Notes: generated from the letters alone by a model not told the origin. Shown: positions 1 to 9,998, numbered from the stretch's first letter. The stretch is DNA of 64,000 nucleotides from Moritella sp. 5 (GCF_018219455.1 NZ_CP056122.1:2728001-2792000); one strand, 5' to 3'. Program-made: numbers and translations.

Positions 1-1
1 T

Positions 2-130
2 TCAATTATACAAATGGATGGATATCGTACATTAAAAGCAGGACAAGTCGTTGACTATGAAATAGATGAAGGCCCAAAAGGATCTCATGCTGTTTCTATT
101 TCAGCCCATGAAACAAGCGAAATAAAATAG
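2..130 (+). CDS. Cold-shock protein (CspA family), C-terminal part
   Basis: The window opens inside this gene. The frame starting at base 2 reads 42 residues to a TAG at 128-130 and contains IQMDGYRTLKAGQVVDYE followed by EGPKGSHAVSI. This matches the last two beta strands and the conserved GPKG-A-NI ending of the single-domain CspA fold. Family members are about 70 residues long and bind single-stranded RNA and DNA as RNA chaperones. The N-terminal half with the RNP1 and RNP2 motifs lies outside the window, so the specific paralogue cannot be told. A terminator hairpin follows about 20 bases after the stop. Confidence 0.85.
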   Translation, partial: SIIQMDGYRTLKAGQVVDYEIDEGPKGSHAVSISAHETSEIK

Positions 131-150
131 CTTGTCGGCCTATTTTGATA

Positions 151-177
151 AAAAGCAGCTTGGCTGCTTTTATTTTT
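151..177. terminator. Bidirectional rho-independent terminator
   Basis: A 9-bp perfect stem pairs AAAAGCAGC at 151-159 with GCTGCTTTT at 163-171 across a 3-nt loop, and T-rich tracts lie on both strands. It sits between the convergent cold-shock gene and tamB and can serve both. Confidence 0.8.
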
Positions 178-198
178 CATAGCTATTATTTAAAGATC

Positions 199-3100
199 TT
201 AACGGCTAAATTTATAATATAAATCAACCGCCTTATCTACACCCGATACTAATTCTATATAGAGCTTCGGAATAATTTCATATCGTACGATGACCTCACT
301 TAAATCCGAGAATAAACCAATGCCATAACGAATTTGTATACCAGGTAATACATAGCCACTCACTTCGACCCTAGTATCATTACCTTGCCCACTAGTATCG
401 ATGGAGAAATCTGTAACTCCCAGTGTATCACCCAAGAAATTGATCACGTCTTTACCTTGCCCAAGACTCGAACCAACAAGCATTGTCTTTATCACAACGT
501 CTTGACTCGTTTCATCTTCCGAGTCTATATCTCGCCCACGTAATAAATAGGAGATCATACGAGTTTGCGGCATTTCAGGCTCTGAAAATATCGTAAACAC
601 TGGTTTTTTAACAGGTCCGATTAATCGGACACCGACAATAACGTTGTCTTCTGTCACCTCTGAATTACGAATAGCTTCTACATTTATATAAGGGTTTTCG
701 ATGGGGCCAGAAAATACAATTTGTCCTTTTCGAATATAGAGATCTTGACCAAACGAACGGTAACGACCACTTTCAAACTGAAGCATCCCATCAGAAAATA
801 AATTACCATCGCCATCAAGAATAACATTTACATCGCCAGTAATATTAGATTTAAGACCAAATGAATCTATTTTCACATTGTCTAATAATTTAATATTCAC
901 TTCAACATCGAGTGGGTAGTTCTGTTTTTCATTGACGTCATCAGCGTCAACAATAACCACATCATTAGAAACCGGGATCGCGGTTTGCGGTAATTTCTCT
1001 ACTTTAATTCGCGCATACGGTATTACAATATCACCGCTAATTTTAGTCCCTAGAGTGTTGCCTTTAATGCTTATGTTAGGGCTAAAATGTAGATGTACCC
1101 CCTTACTATCGTCAAACTCAAAGTTGTCACCCTGTAGAAGCATTTGATAGTTGAATTCATTACCCCAAGTAATATTACCGACGATTTTAGCTAGCCCTTT
1201 ACCAGAATTAGCGCTACCAGTAATACTCGCTTTTTGACCACTAGATTCTATACTAAATTGAAAATTGTCTAGTGTGACAGGTAATTCATCTCCAGCTAAA
1301 TAACCATTGTTGACATTGAACTGCCCGATGAACTCAGGCTTGTCTAAAGTCCCATCTACAATACCAGCACCGGATACAACACCATTAAGTACATCTACCT
1401 GATAAATAAGCGGCTCAATAAAGGCAAGATCGATATCGATGATATTGATATCGCCACTCAATTCACGCTTACCAAAGATATCATCCACACGAATATCAGA
1501 TGTCATTCCACCCAATTCATGTGATTTGATATTAACCTTCGCAGTTAGACTCGATTCGTCCAATCTTACATCCGCTACTAACTTATCAAAATTAGCAATA
1601 CTACTTTCTTCATCATTATAGATGAGTAACGATGAATCAATGATCTCCATCTTAGACGTCATTTGCAATGACTCGTCCTTACGCCAAGCTACTTTACTCA
1701 TAATGTTAAGTAAACCTTCAATTTTGATATTTTTTTCCCTTGCTAGACCTAATTTATTTATATCGAAATCTTGCAGTTTAAATTCAAAATTGCCTGCGCC
1801 TTCAATTTTCCCGTCAAAGCCGAGACACAGCGAGGCCACCTTTTCATTCCAGCAGTGCTGCGCAATCGAAAGATAATAATCTTTTTTAGAGAAAGTGAAA
1901 TTAACATTCGGGTCAATGACCCAATTACCATATTCTGAATTAACTCGCCCTTTAGTCACCTTTCCCTGTAAGGTATCACCTTTCCAAAAACCGCTTACCT
2001 TTAATAGCGCATTATTTTTTTCATTATCCAGGCTTAAGCTAATACTACTGTCAGTTTGGCCCGCTATATATTCTAAAGCAATTTTATCAATGACCTGTTC
2101 GCCGATTATTAACTTTTCACCAGTAAATGATATGTTTCCCTGCGGACTTTCAGTTAAGCTAATTCGTCCAGTAAGGTCTGCTCGCTGTAATTTATTATTT
2201 TCAAATAAAACATTATCAGTGAATAAATCAAAGTTAAGCCAAGGCTTACTCTTCTGACCCATAATAGTGAAATAACCAAACGCACTCCCCTTACTTTCTG
2301 GAAGATAAGCCGTTAGAGATTCAATATCAACTTCCCCTCCAATCTTAAGCTGCTCGTTAATAGTACCGTCTAGTTTGATTGAGTCAGCTCCACGAGAAAG
2401 TGAAAAACCATCTAGACTCCAATACAGATCTTGGTCGAGTGCTATCCTGCCCTGTAAAGTGAGTGGATAACCTTTAAAATCGGCGACGACGTCAATATCA
2501 TCAATATCAAGTTTCCAATCATTATCTAATTCGGGTTTGAGGTTAAAATTAACCGTAGCGCTTCCATGCGGCTGTAACTTTATATCTGGCCAAAATTGAT
2601 CTAATCGTATGCCTTCTGCTGCGACTTTACTTTTTACCGTAATGCCATCTGTCCATTTTAGTTGCCCAGATGCTGAAACATGTCCACTCAGCGTTTTAGC
2701 GTTAATCCGAGAAAATGATAAATCTTGTAGACTCCCTTTACCTTTTGCATCAAGATCCAACAACGGTGCATTATCAATATCTAACAGTCCTGAAACGGCT
2801 ATAGTGTAGTCATCAAGATTACCTTGCATTGACAACTTCCCATCCGCTAAGTTGATATATGCCGGCTTCAGTAATGGCCAGCTTAATTGTTGCCAATTAG
2901 CATTGATAGTAAAGGGTAAGGCAGGACGTAACGGCGCGAGTAATGCATCGATATGCGTATTAATCGGCCCTGATGTATTGATAGCTAAATTCATACTATC
3001 AAGGCTACCCGTCGCGTTGATATTGACAGCAAGTTGCTTTAACAACGTTGGTTTTTTTAATGTTGTGTTAACCGTCGCATACAAGGGGTAATCTTTTTGT

Positions 3101-3996
3101 AATACAATTTGTCCTTTAATACTGGTATCAGCCTGCGGCATATTAACGATAAGCTTTTCGAACCCAACTTCTCCAGAATCAATATAACCGACTAAGTCTA
3201 TCGAATTGAAATATAGTAATAAATCATTTACTTGAAGTTTAGACTGAATAAGCTTTGCATCATGCACATCTACACGTAGTGGAATTGAAACCTGATAAAG
3301 TTCGAACTCATTTAATAGATCAGTAACGATATCTAATTGTTTATTTGTTTCTTCAACCAAGGTGGTAGGTTTCGAGCTTATAGCGCCACTTGTTACCTTA
3401 TTTCCTTCTGATTCAGTTGATACTTGAACATCTACATTATGTGTTATCAACTTGGTAACAGCAATATCTCGCCCTGATAAATTAACTACAGCCTCAAGAC
3501 GATCAGCAGTCACACTGGTATTAGCAACAATAACATTAATATCTCGAATATCTATATTTGAAGCGCTGATTAAAATAGGGATATTTAATTGCCAAGTATC
3601 ATTTTCAATTTTATCATCGAGCTTAGCGATACGTGATAGTGTGTCATTCAAATCAATACCGAGAAGTGTACTAGGTTCTTCCGTTAGAGGCATAATGAAA
3701 GATACTGCGCTAGAATCCAGTTTATTAATGCAGACTTCTGCACTAAATAAACAATTTAAATCAATGTCATATGCTAAGTCTGAAATTGAAAGCTGAAATA
3801 GTTCCCCTTGCCAGTCAATTGTTTTCCAATGTGCTTGATTAAAAACTGTGCCTTCTTCTAGAACCAGGTGTAGCGGTAATTCTGTGTTATTTAATTTATT
3901 AATAATGAACTGGTTTCCGGCATGACTGCCGAGTAAGGCTGTTAAGCTACTAACAATCAGAATTAAACTTACAAAAAACAATTGAATAAGCCGCAT
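199..3996 (-). CDS. tamB: TamB, inner-membrane-anchored translocation and assembly module subunit
   Basis: This 1265-residue protein has an N-terminal uncleaved signal anchor (about residues 5-24), a very long repetitive beta-rich region expected to form the periplasm-spanning groove, and a C-terminal DUF490/TamB domain over roughly the last 400 residues. Length and architecture agree with E. coli TamB (about 1259 aa). TamB works with TamA in outer-membrane protein assembly, and AsmA-like proteins of this kind also carry phospholipid between membranes. The start codon overlaps the tamA stop as TAATG, so the two are translationally coupled in the order tamA-tamB. The terminator at 151-177 closes the operon. 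Confidence 0.95.
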   Translation of the reverse strand: MRLIQLFFVSLILIVSSLTALLGSHAGNQFIINKLNNTELPLHLVLEEGTVFNQAHWKTIDWQGELFQLSISDLAYDIDLNCLFSAEVCINKLDSSAVSFIMPLTEEPSTLLGIDLNDTLSRIAKLDDKIENDTWQLNIPILISASNIDIRDINVIVANTSVTADRLEAVVNLSGRDIAVTKLITHNVDVQVSTESEGNKVTSGAISSKPTTLVEETNKQLDIVTDLLNEFELYQVSIPLRVDVHDAKLIQSKLQVNDLLLYFNSIDLVGYIDSGEVGFEKLIVNMPQADTSIKGQIVLQKDYPLYATVNTTLKKPTLLKQLAVNINATGSLDSMNLAINTSGPINTHIDALLAPLRPALPFTINANWQQLSWPLLKPAYINLADGKLSMQGNLDDYTIAVSGLLDIDNAPLLDLDAKGKGSLQDLSFSRINAKTLSGHVSASGQLKWTDGITVKSKVAAEGIRLDQFWPDIKLQPHGSATVNFNLKPELDNDWKLDIDDIDVVADFKGYPLTLQGRIALDQDLYWSLDGFSLSRGADSIKLDGTINEQLKIGGEVDIESLTAYLPESKGSAFGYFTIMGQKSKPWLNFDLFTDNVLFENNKLQRADLTGRISLTESPQGNISFTGEKLIIGEQVIDKIALEYIAGQTDSSISLSLDNEKNNALLKVSGFWKGDTLQGKVTKGRVNSEYGNWVIDPNVNFTFSKKDYYLSIAQHCWNEKVASLCLGFDGKIEGAGNFEFKLQDFDINKLGLAREKNIKIEGLLNIMSKVAWRKDESLQMTSKMEIIDSSLLIYNDEESSIANFDKLVADVRLDESSLTAKVNIKSHELGGMTSDIRVDDIFGKRELSGDINIIDIDLAFIEPLIYQVDVLNGVVSGAGIVDGTLDKPEFIGQFNVNNGYLAGDELPVTLDNFQFSIESSGQKASITGSANSGKGLAKIVGNITWGNEFNYQMLLQGDNFEFDDSKGVHLHFSPNISIKGNTLGTKISGDIVIPYARIKVEKLPQTAIPVSNDVVIVDADDVNEKQNYPLDVEVNIKLLDNVKIDSFGLKSNITGDVNVILDGDGNLFSDGMLQFESGRYRSFGQDLYIRKGQIVFSGPIENPYINVEAIRNSEVTEDNVIVGVRLIGPVKKPVFTIFSEPEMPQTRMISYLLRGRDIDSEDETSQDVVIKTMLVGSSLGQGKDVINFLGDTLGVTDFSIDTSGQGNDTRVEVSGYVLPGIQIRYGIGLFSDLSEVIVRYEIIPKLYIELVSGVDKAVDLYYKFSR

Positions 3997-5729
3997 TACA
4001 ATTCAGGTCCAATATACAAATGAAAAGTATACTTAGTATCTGTATCTGAATTAACAGGTACAGCGAAGTCAACTTTGACAGGGCCAATAGGAGTCATCCA
4101 ACGGAGACCAGTCCCAACACCCACACTAATAGGTTCAGAAAAATCATTGGTTGATGTACCCGCATCGGTAAATAGTCCAACACGCCATTTTTCAGCAAAT
4201 TGATAACCGTACTCAAACGAGCCAACCGTTAAATAGCGACCACCTATATACTTTTTATTGTCATCAACAGCTGTAACCGTTTCATATTGATAACCTCGAA
4301 TACTTTGACTACCACCAGCAAAAAAACGCATTGATGCTGGCACACTCTCGACTTTATCGACATAAATAGCGCCTAAATCAAAACGCGTTGTGAAAAAGTG
4401 AGTTCTATCGATAGAGCGTAAATACTTTGTCCGGTTCTGTATTTTAGCCATATTAATGTCAGCCCCCCAGCCACGACTCGCGACCTCAAAACTAAAAAGC
4501 TGCTGATTACCCCAATAAGGATCAACACCGCCACGTTGATTTGTTTTCGCAAAACTAACACCAGGTAATACCATGATGGTATTACCTTTTTGGCTAGCCT
4601 GGGTGAAATTTTCTTGCTCAAATTTTATAAACCAAGTACGCAACCACTTAGATTCTAATTCAAATTGACGTTGTAACTGTAGAGTGTACAGATCACTCTT
4701 TGTATCCTTGCTATCTTTACGCTGATAACCTAATTGGATTTTAGCTATGTTGGTAATGGGATCTTCGATCGGAATATCATAGTTAGCAGTAAACTCCTGC
4801 TGTACTTTTGAATATTCAAATTTTGCGGAAACACTATCACCACGACTATTGATCCAAGGTTTTTTCCAGCCTAACGTACCTCTAACACCCACATCACTGA
4901 GATAGCCAATACCTACTTCATACGTATTGCTAGGATGATTTATGACTGTGATTACCATTGGGATTTTACCATCTGCTCTACCATTAATATTAGGCACAAC
5001 AGATGCAGACTGGAAATATCGACTATTAAATAATGCTAAACTATATTCAGCGACTAAATCAGAATCATACGCTTGTCCCTCCTCAAACGTTGCTAGTTCA
5101 GTGACTATAAATTCAGATTTTGTTGGATTGGATAAAACACTCTCTCCGAATACATAACGCTGCTTACTATCAAAAATAAGATCGATTTCTGCGCTATTTT
5201 TTTTAACACTAACGCGCACTTCACTTTTTAGCCATTTACTATCAAAATAGCCCCGCGCTAGCGCAAGTTTACTGATATTTGCCTTAAATTTGTCGTAGTC
5301 CGCATGTGATAAATTGTCACCTCTATGCAATGGTATTTCATTCAATAAATGAATAAAAGCCGTATCATTTTTTGCACCACCATTAATTTCCACATTAACA
5401 ACGGATAGCGTCACCCTTTCCCCTAATTGAATATCAATAAAGACGAGGAGTTCATCATCATCAACAGTCAGGTGGACCGTAATTTCGGGGCGATAAAAAC
5501 CAAAAACTTGGATCGACTCGATAAGATTTTTACGTACTTTAGATTCAAAATAACTGTAATTGTTACCTTTAGGAATAGAGACCGTCGATAAGTAAGAATT
5601 AACGTTATCTTTGATATCACCTGAGACACCATTAATATCGAAAGCAACACTTGAAACAGCAAACGCGGAAGGAGAGAAAACTGAAGAATATAAAAATAGA
5701 ATAAATGCGCATAAAACTGATAGTTTCAC
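3996..5729 (-). CDS. tamA: TamA, Omp85-family outer-membrane assembly protein
   Basis: The 577-residue protein starts with a Sec signal peptide ending near SPSAFA (residue 24). POTRA-type periplasmic repeats follow to about residue 260, then a 16-strand Omp85 beta-barrel. The barrel carries the GGSQSIRGYQYE segment, matching the conserved loop motif of Omp85 proteins, and ends in an aromatic-rich final strand (YTFHLYIGPEL). E. coli TamA is 577 aa. It works with TamB encoded immediately downstream. The promoter should lie in 5730-5850. Confidence 0.95.
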   Translation of the reverse strand: MKLSVLCAFILFLYSSVFSPSAFAVSSVAFDINGVSGDIKDNVNSYLSTVSIPKGNNYSYFESKVRKNLIESIQVFGFYRPEITVHLTVDDDELLVFIDIQLGERVTLSVVNVEINGGAKNDTAFIHLLNEIPLHRGDNLSHADYDKFKANISKLALARGYFDSKWLKSEVRVSVKKNSAEIDLIFDSKQRYVFGESVLSNPTKSEFIVTELATFEEGQAYDSDLVAEYSLALFNSRYFQSASVVPNINGRADGKIPMVITVINHPSNTYEVGIGYLSDVGVRGTLGWKKPWINSRGDSVSAKFEYSKVQQEFTANYDIPIEDPITNIAKIQLGYQRKDSKDTKSDLYTLQLQRQFELESKWLRTWFIKFEQENFTQASQKGNTIMVLPGVSFAKTNQRGGVDPYWGNQQLFSFEVASRGWGADINMAKIQNRTKYLRSIDRTHFFTTRFDLGAIYVDKVESVPASMRFFAGGSQSIRGYQYETVTAVDDNKKYIGGRYLTVGSFEYGYQFAEKWRVGLFTDAGTSTNDFSEPISVGVGTGLRWMTPIGPVKVDFAVPVNSDTDTKYTFHLYIGPEL

Positions 5730-5858
5730 TAACTGAGACCTTACTTAGCACAGTTCAATATAGAATCGTACTTTCCATGTAAAAGAAAATGATGAATAAC
5801 AGATTAGTCTAATTACAATATAAATTCAATGGCGCAATATTTACCACACCATTGTATA

Positions 5859-5909
5859 TACCCAAACTACTTCAAACTGCGCAATCAACACTTTGAAATT
5901 GTTTGGGTA
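5859..5909. repeat. Nested inverted repeat with TACCCAAAC arms
   Basis: Outer arms TACCCAAAC (5859-5867) and GTTTGGGTA (5901-5909) pair perfectly. After a 3-nt interruption on each side, TTCAAA (5871-5876) and TTTGAA (5892-5897) also pair. It lies 6 bp beyond the stop of the deoxynucleoside kinase gene. A related element occurs at 49693-49766, so this is probably a dispersed intergenic repeat and not only a terminator. Confidence 0.7.
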
Positions 5910-5915
5910 AATTAA

Positions 5916-6554
5916 CTAAATACCTTCACTAATGATACGTTTAGCTAATGTGCTAGAACAACCAAAGTGTGTCCAGTTTTCCGTTAACAGAACGGTGTCA
6001 TATTTACGGCAGATATGTGGTAAAAATGTATCATGGCAATCAGATATTAATTGTAGATAATCACGAGATGTACCTTGCTCTGCATCACGAGCACGTGAAA
6101 GCATACGCGTATACGCAGTTTCCGCATCAGAGCGTAAATAAACAACGGCAGACACACGCGGGTAATCTTTTAATTTAGTTTGAATATCATAATAATAATC
6201 AAGATCTTTACCATCTGGGCGGCACGCTTCTGCTAAATTGGCTTGACAGAAAACAAGATCAGAGAACAACGAACGTTCAATAATATAATTAAATTTAGGA
6301 TCTAAGTCTTTACAGATATCCGCTCTTTTATTGGTAATGTAACGTTGAAATTCAATGCGGCGTGTCGAGTCTACCGTAAACGCTTGTAACAATCGTTTAA
6401 ATTCTGGATCTGAATCCACATCTTCTAAAATTAATCGCCACTCTGAATTATCATGTTCAGTTAATTTTGCAGCCAGTAAGGGTAATAATGTTGACTTACC
6501 AACACCAATATTACCTTCAATCGCGACTAGCTTAAACGTTTGCTCATTACTCAT
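5916..6554 (-). CDS. Deoxynucleoside kinase (dNK/dGK family)
   Basis: The protein (212 aa from the chosen start) carries a P-loop, EGNIGVGKST, near the N-terminus, an ERS segment (IIERSLFSDLVF) matching the arginine-bearing substrate motif of the family, and an LRSDAETAYTRMLSRAR lid-like region. These features match the deoxyadenosine/deoxyguanosine/deoxycytidine kinases that phosphorylate salvaged deoxynucleosides in the cytoplasm. Which base is preferred cannot be read from sequence. I chose the ATG at 6554 because an AGG-type ribosome site precedes it; an in-frame start at 6584 would add ten residues without one. It stands alone, with the palindromic element 5859-5909 downstream. Confidence 0.88.
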   Translation of the reverse strand: MSNEQTFKLVAIEGNIGVGKSTLLPLLAAKLTEHDNSEWRLILEDVDSDPEFKRLLQAFTVDSTRRIEFQRYITNKRADICKDLDPKFNYIIERSLFSDLVFCQANLAEACRPDGKDLDYYYDIQTKLKDYPRVSAVVYLRSDAETAYTRMLSRARDAEQGTSRDYLQLISDCHDTFLPHICRKYDTVLLTENWTHFGCSSTLAKRIISEGI

Positions 6555-6772
6555 TATAAAACCTATGGTGCCATATGATGCCAATATAAGCGGAATATTA
6601 TAGCATATTGACCGATCTATCCAAGCTCAAGCACGTCTAAAATATAAGCAGTTTAATAAATTAAGTCTGATTTTTTTACCTGTTAACGTAAATCATACAT
6701 TCACCTAAGTTATTTATTACTGTATCATATGCCGCCTTAATGAGGCATATTGCCCAATTGCTAGGATATCCA

Positions 6773-8113
6773 ATGAAATTTTCATCATATAGTTTTACTC
6801 CCGAAATTTTACGCGCGCTAGATGCTTGTAATTATGACCAAATGACGCCTGTACAACAGCAAGCTATTCCAGCAGCTGGTCGCGGTAAAGATATTCTAGC
6901 TAACGCACAAACAGGTACTGGTAAAACAGCTGCGTTTGCTTTACCTATCTTGCAGCAAATCGCAGATACGCCAAAAGACATCCACTCAGGCAGCGTACGT
7001 GCGCTAATCTTAGTACCGACACGTGAGCTAGCAGCACAAGTAACAGACAACATCCAAGCATACAGCCAATTCATGGAACTTAACGTTGTGAGTGTATACG
7101 GCGGCGTTAAAATGGAAACGCAAACTAAACAGCTTAAACAAGGTGTTGATGTTTTAGTTGCAACGCCAGGTCGTTTATTAGAACACCTGCAACTTAACAA
7201 CACCAACCTTGCTAATGTTGAACACTTAGTACTAGACGAAGCAGATCGTATGCTTGATATGGGTTTCATCACCGATATCCGTAAGATCTTAGAGTCTATA
7301 TCAAATGATTTCCAAACAATGCTTTTCTCTGCAACGTTATCTCAACAAATGAAGCACCTAGCAAATGAATTACTGTCTAGCCCAGTGGTTGTTTCTGCTT
7401 CAAAAGAAAACTCTACAGCGTCAACAATTAAACACGTTATTCACCCTGTTGAGCAACGTCGTAAACAAGAGCTTTTATCTGAGTTAATCGGTACTAAAAA
7501 CTGGAAACAAGTATTAGTTTTTGTTAACACTAAAGAAGCGGCTAATAACATCGTTAAGGAATTAAAACTTGACGGTATTAAAGCTGACGTTTGTCACGGT
7601 GATAAAGGCCAAGGCGCACGTCGTCGTGCATTAGGTGAATTTAAAGAAGGTAAAATCCGTGCGCTAGTTGCGACAGATGTTGCTGCACGTGGTCTTGATG
7701 TTCAAGGTCTTAAGTACGTAGTTAACTTTGATTTACCATTCCTAGCAGAAGATTATGTTCACCGTATCGGTCGTACAGGCCGTGCAGGCGAAACAGGTAA
7801 TGCTGTATCATTTGTATCGCGTGAAGAAGAACACGGTCTGGCTGATATTGAAGCGATGATCGGGTATAAGATTGAACGCCAAGTTGTTAAAGGCTATGAA
7901 GTAAGTAACCGTGATCGTCTAATTGCAGACATTAGTGGTCGTGCTTCGCATGAGCGTCGTCAGCCTCGTCGTAACAAAGCGGTTGGTGAAGAAAAAGTTG
8001 AGCATAAACCAAAAACAACTGCGCCATCGAAAAAAGCAAGTAAAGGTAAGCACCGTAAAACAAGTGCTAAGTTACACCGTAAAGGTAATGTTGCTGCGCC
8101 AAAACAAAAATAA
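6773..8113 (+). CDS. rhlE: DEAD-box ATP-dependent RNA helicase, RhlE-like
   Basis: All helicase motifs are present in order: Q motif (TPVQQQAIPA), I (AQTGTGKTA), Ia (PTRELAAQ), Ib (TPGRLLEH), II (DEAD), III (SAT), IV (VLVFVNT), V (ATDVAARGLD) and VI (HRIGRTGRAG). A lysine/arginine-rich tail of about 60 residues follows, as in RhlE-type helicases that act on ribosome assembly and RNA decay and are often cold-induced. The start at 6773 has AGGA six bases upstream and places the FSSYSFTPEIL block at the N-terminus as in E. coli RhlE; an upstream ATG at 6740 would add 11 residues. The exact paralogue name is less certain than the family. Confidence 0.92.
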   Translation: MKFSSYSFTPEILRALDACNYDQMTPVQQQAIPAAGRGKDILANAQTGTGKTAAFALPILQQIADTPKDIHSGSVRALILVPTRELAAQVTDNIQAYSQFMELNVVSVYGGVKMETQTKQLKQGVDVLVATPGRLLEHLQLNNTNLANVEHLVLDEADRMLDMGFITDIRKILESISNDFQTMLFSATLSQQMKHLANELLSSPVVVSASKENSTASTIKHVIHPVEQRRKQELLSELIGTKNWKQVLVFVNTKEAANNIVKELKLDGIKADVCHGDKGQGARRRALGEFKEGKIRALVATDVAARGLDVQGLKYVVNFDLPFLAEDYVHRIGRTGRAGETGNAVSFVSREEEHGLADIEAMIGYKIERQVVKGYEVSNRDRLIADISGRASHERRQPRRNKAVGEEKVEHKPKTTAPSKKASKGKHRKTSAKLHRKGNVAAPKQK

Positions 8114-8142
8114 CAATTAGCTTAGCTATTCGTTAAAATAGT

Positions 8143-8190
8143 AAGGCCCTATTAAATAACCAACTTGGTTTGTTTAATAGGGCCTTTGTT
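8143..8190. terminator. Terminator between convergent helicase gene and moaE
   Basis: A 14-bp perfect stem pairs AAGGCCCTATTAAA (8143-8156) with TTTAATAGGGCCTT (8173-8186). It lies 29 bp after the helicase stop. A short T-rich stretch follows on the plus strand. Confidence 0.75.
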
Positions 8191-8250
8191 GTATTTACGA
8201 AACAGTATCTACAATATATTATTTACAGAATCATTGTTGATGATCTGCAA

Positions 8251-8706
8251 TTACTTCCAACGGTCTGCTGCTGTAGTATCAGTTTCCCGAGCATCAACCC
8301 AATGGGAACCCGCTTCCGTTGCTTCTTTTTTCCAGAATGGTGCTTGGGTTTTTAAATAGTCCATAATGAACTCACATGCTTGAAACGCATCACCACGGTG
8401 CATACTTGCCACACCAACAAAAACAATCTGATCACCTAATGCTAATTCGCCAACACGGTGAATCACTTTAACGCCTTGGATAGACCAGCGAGTTTCAGCT
8501 TCAACCAATATCTTAGCCAGTGACTTTTCAGTCATGCCAGGATAATGCTCAAGTGTTAAACCCGATACATTATCACCTTGGTTAAAATCGCGTACCTTCC
8601 CGATAAAAGTAACAACAGCACCAGTACTGTGACTTTTACCTAATGCCGCATATTCTGCTGCTAGGTCAAAATCTTCAGTTTGGATCTGAATCATATCTGT
8701 ATTCAT
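8251..8706 (-). CDS. moaE: MoaE, large subunit of molybdopterin synthase
   Basis: This 151-residue protein matches E. coli MoaE (150 aa) in length and in the C-terminal block YLKTQAPFWKKE, which holds the catalytic lysines, followed by a WVDARE segment. It transfers sulfur from the MoaD thiocarboxylate to precursor Z (cPMP) to form molybdopterin. The gene abuts moaD (stop of moaD at 8707) and ends the moaB-C-D-E group, which supports the NapA molybdoenzyme encoded upstream. Confidence 0.95.
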   Translation of the reverse strand: MNTDMIQIQTEDFDLAAEYAALGKSHSTGAVVTFIGKVRDFNQGDNVSGLTLEHYPGMTEKSLAKILVEAETRWSIQGVKVIHRVGELALGDQIVFVGVASMHRGDAFQACEFIMDYLKTQAPFWKKEATEAGSHWVDARETDTTAADRWK

Positions 8707-8955
8707 TTAGCCTCCAGTAACCGGTGGAAAAAATGCGACCTCGACACCATCGATAAGTGGCGAGTCTAAACTACAAATTTCTTGGTCAATAGCCACCAGC
8801 AATTTATCAGAATCAAGCGCCAGCGCCCACTTATCGCCTTTAGCAGCCAGTTCTGCACGTAATGCATTCACAGACTCAAACTGGCCAGCCACGTCTAACT
8901 CCGCGCATTCAACTAATTCTCTAATTTGTGCAAAAAATAATACTTTAATCATCAT
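8707..8955 (-). CDS. moaD: MoaD, sulfur-carrier subunit of molybdopterin synthase
   Basis: An 82-residue ubiquitin-like protein ends in FFPPVTGG. The C-terminal Gly-Gly is the site of adenylation and thiocarboxylation. It forms the heterotetrameric synthase with MoaE, whose gene follows directly with no gap. Two consecutive ATG codons open the frame (8955 or 8952); the choice changes one residue. Confidence 0.95.
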   Translation of the reverse strand: MMIKVLFFAQIRELVECAELDVAGQFESVNALRAELAAKGDKWALALDSDKLLVAIDQEICSLDSPLIDGVEVAFFPPVTGG

Positions 8956-8970
8956 AATACCCTGCGCTAT

Positions 8971-9447
8971 CTAAACTTTAAAATGACCTGACTTGCCACC
9001 TTTCTTTTCAAGCAGTTTGACACCATCAATAATGATATCTTTTTGAACTGCCTTACACATATCATAAATCGTTAATGCAGCAACAGATGCGGCTGTTAAC
9101 GCTTCCATTTCAACGCCGGTTTTACCCGAAAGCTTACAACACGTTTCGATACGTACAAGGTTGTTTTCTGGCTCAGGCGTTAATTCAACCGTTACTTTGG
9201 TCAACATTAGTGGATGACAAAGCGGAATGATATCGGATGTTTTCTTTGCAGCTTGAATACCCGCAATACGCGCTGTCGCAAATACATCACCTTTATGATG
9301 ATCACCCGACATAATTAGCGCAAGCGTGTCTGCTGACATACGTACAATAGCTTCTGCTCTTGCTTCACGTTGTGTTACTGTTTTCTCTGTAACATCAACC
9401 ATATTTGCTTCACCAGAAGCATTTACATGAGTAAATTTTTGAGACAT
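8971..9447 (-). CDS. moaC: MoaC, cyclic pyranopterin monophosphate synthase
   Basis: This 158-residue protein contains the family blocks [10 protein letters not shown] and [12 protein letters not shown] and the closing KSGHF. MoaC acts after MoaA, converting 3',8-cyclo-GTP to cPMP in the cytoplasm. It lies 15 bp upstream of moaD in the same operon. MoaA, its partner, is separated from it by the nap genes (15736-16713). Confidence 0.95.
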   Translation of the reverse strand: MSQKFTHVNASGEANMVDVTEKTVTQREARAEAIVRMSADTLALIMSGDHHKGDVFATARIAGIQAAKKTSDIIPLCHPLMLTKVTVELTPEPENNLVRIETCCKLSGKTGVEMEALTAASVAALTIYDMCKAVQKDIIIDGVKLLEKKGGKSGHFKV

Positions 9448-9462
9448 TAATAATTCCTATAA

Positions 9463-9498
9463 CTTAAATACTATAGCTTAAATACTATAGCTTAAATA
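9463..9498. repeat. 14-bp tandem repeat between moaB and moaC
   Basis: CTTAAATACTATAG occurs at 9463-9476 and 9477-9490, and a third copy begins at 9491 and runs for 8 bases into the last codons and stop of moaB. The spacing suggests replication slippage. The copies lie 16 bp or more upstream of the moaC start. Confidence 0.8.
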
Positions 9499-9998
9499 TG
9501 TGGCATAAAATTGCATGGACGATGTGAACTATTTAACTGCTCACGTAAAATCTTATTCCAACCAGTTTTACATGCGCCTGTCGAACCCGGCATGCAGAAA
9601 ATAACGGTTTTATTTGCAAAACCACCCACTGCACGGCTCTGAATTGTCGATGTTCCGATCTCATCGTATGAAACTGCACGGAATAATTCACCAAAGCCTT
9701 CGATCGCTTTATCAAATAATGGTTGAACCGCTTCAGGCGTTGTATCGCGAGCAGTAAAACCTGTGCCACCGGTAATTAGCACACCTTGAATATCTTCATC
9801 AGCAATCCACTGAGATACAATAGCTCGGATCTTATATTTATCATCAATGACGATCTTTTTATCCATTAAAATATGACCCTCAGCAACAAGAGCTTCTGCA
9901 AGAAAGCGCCCTGAAGTATCTGTTCCTTCATTACGGGTATCGGATACGGTTAATACGGCAAGTTTTGCGGCTTTAAACCCTGATTCAGCATGGCTCAT
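9492..9998 (-). CDS. moaB: MoaB, molybdopterin adenylyltransferase-like protein
   Basis: From the chosen start the protein is 168 aa, close to E. coli MoaB (170 aa). It has the MoCF-fold block GVLITGGTGFTARDTTPEA and a C-terminal region with MPGSTGACKTGW. Family members of this fold bind molybdopterin, and some adenylate it. I chose the ATG at 9998 because AAAGGA lies just upstream; the longer frame to 10022 lacks that signal. It is the first gene of the moaB-C-D-E group. Confidence 0.92.
   Translation of the reverse strand: MSHAESGFKAAKLAVLTVSDTRNEGTDTSGRFLAEALVAEGHILMDKKIVIDDKYKIRAIVSQWIADEDIQGVLITGGTGFTARDTTPEAVQPLFDKAIEGFGELFRAVSYDEIGTSTIQSRAVGGFANKTVIFCMPGSTGACKTGWNKILREQLNSSHRPCNFMPHI

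Noticed and set aside
932-3796. Plus-strand open frames inside tamB
   Set aside because: They lie wholly within the strongly supported tamB gene, lack ribosome sites and have no recognisable protein features.
8165-8359. Small plus-strand open frames over the 3' end of moaE
   Set aside because: They overlap the terminator and moaE and read like its reverse complement; no family features.
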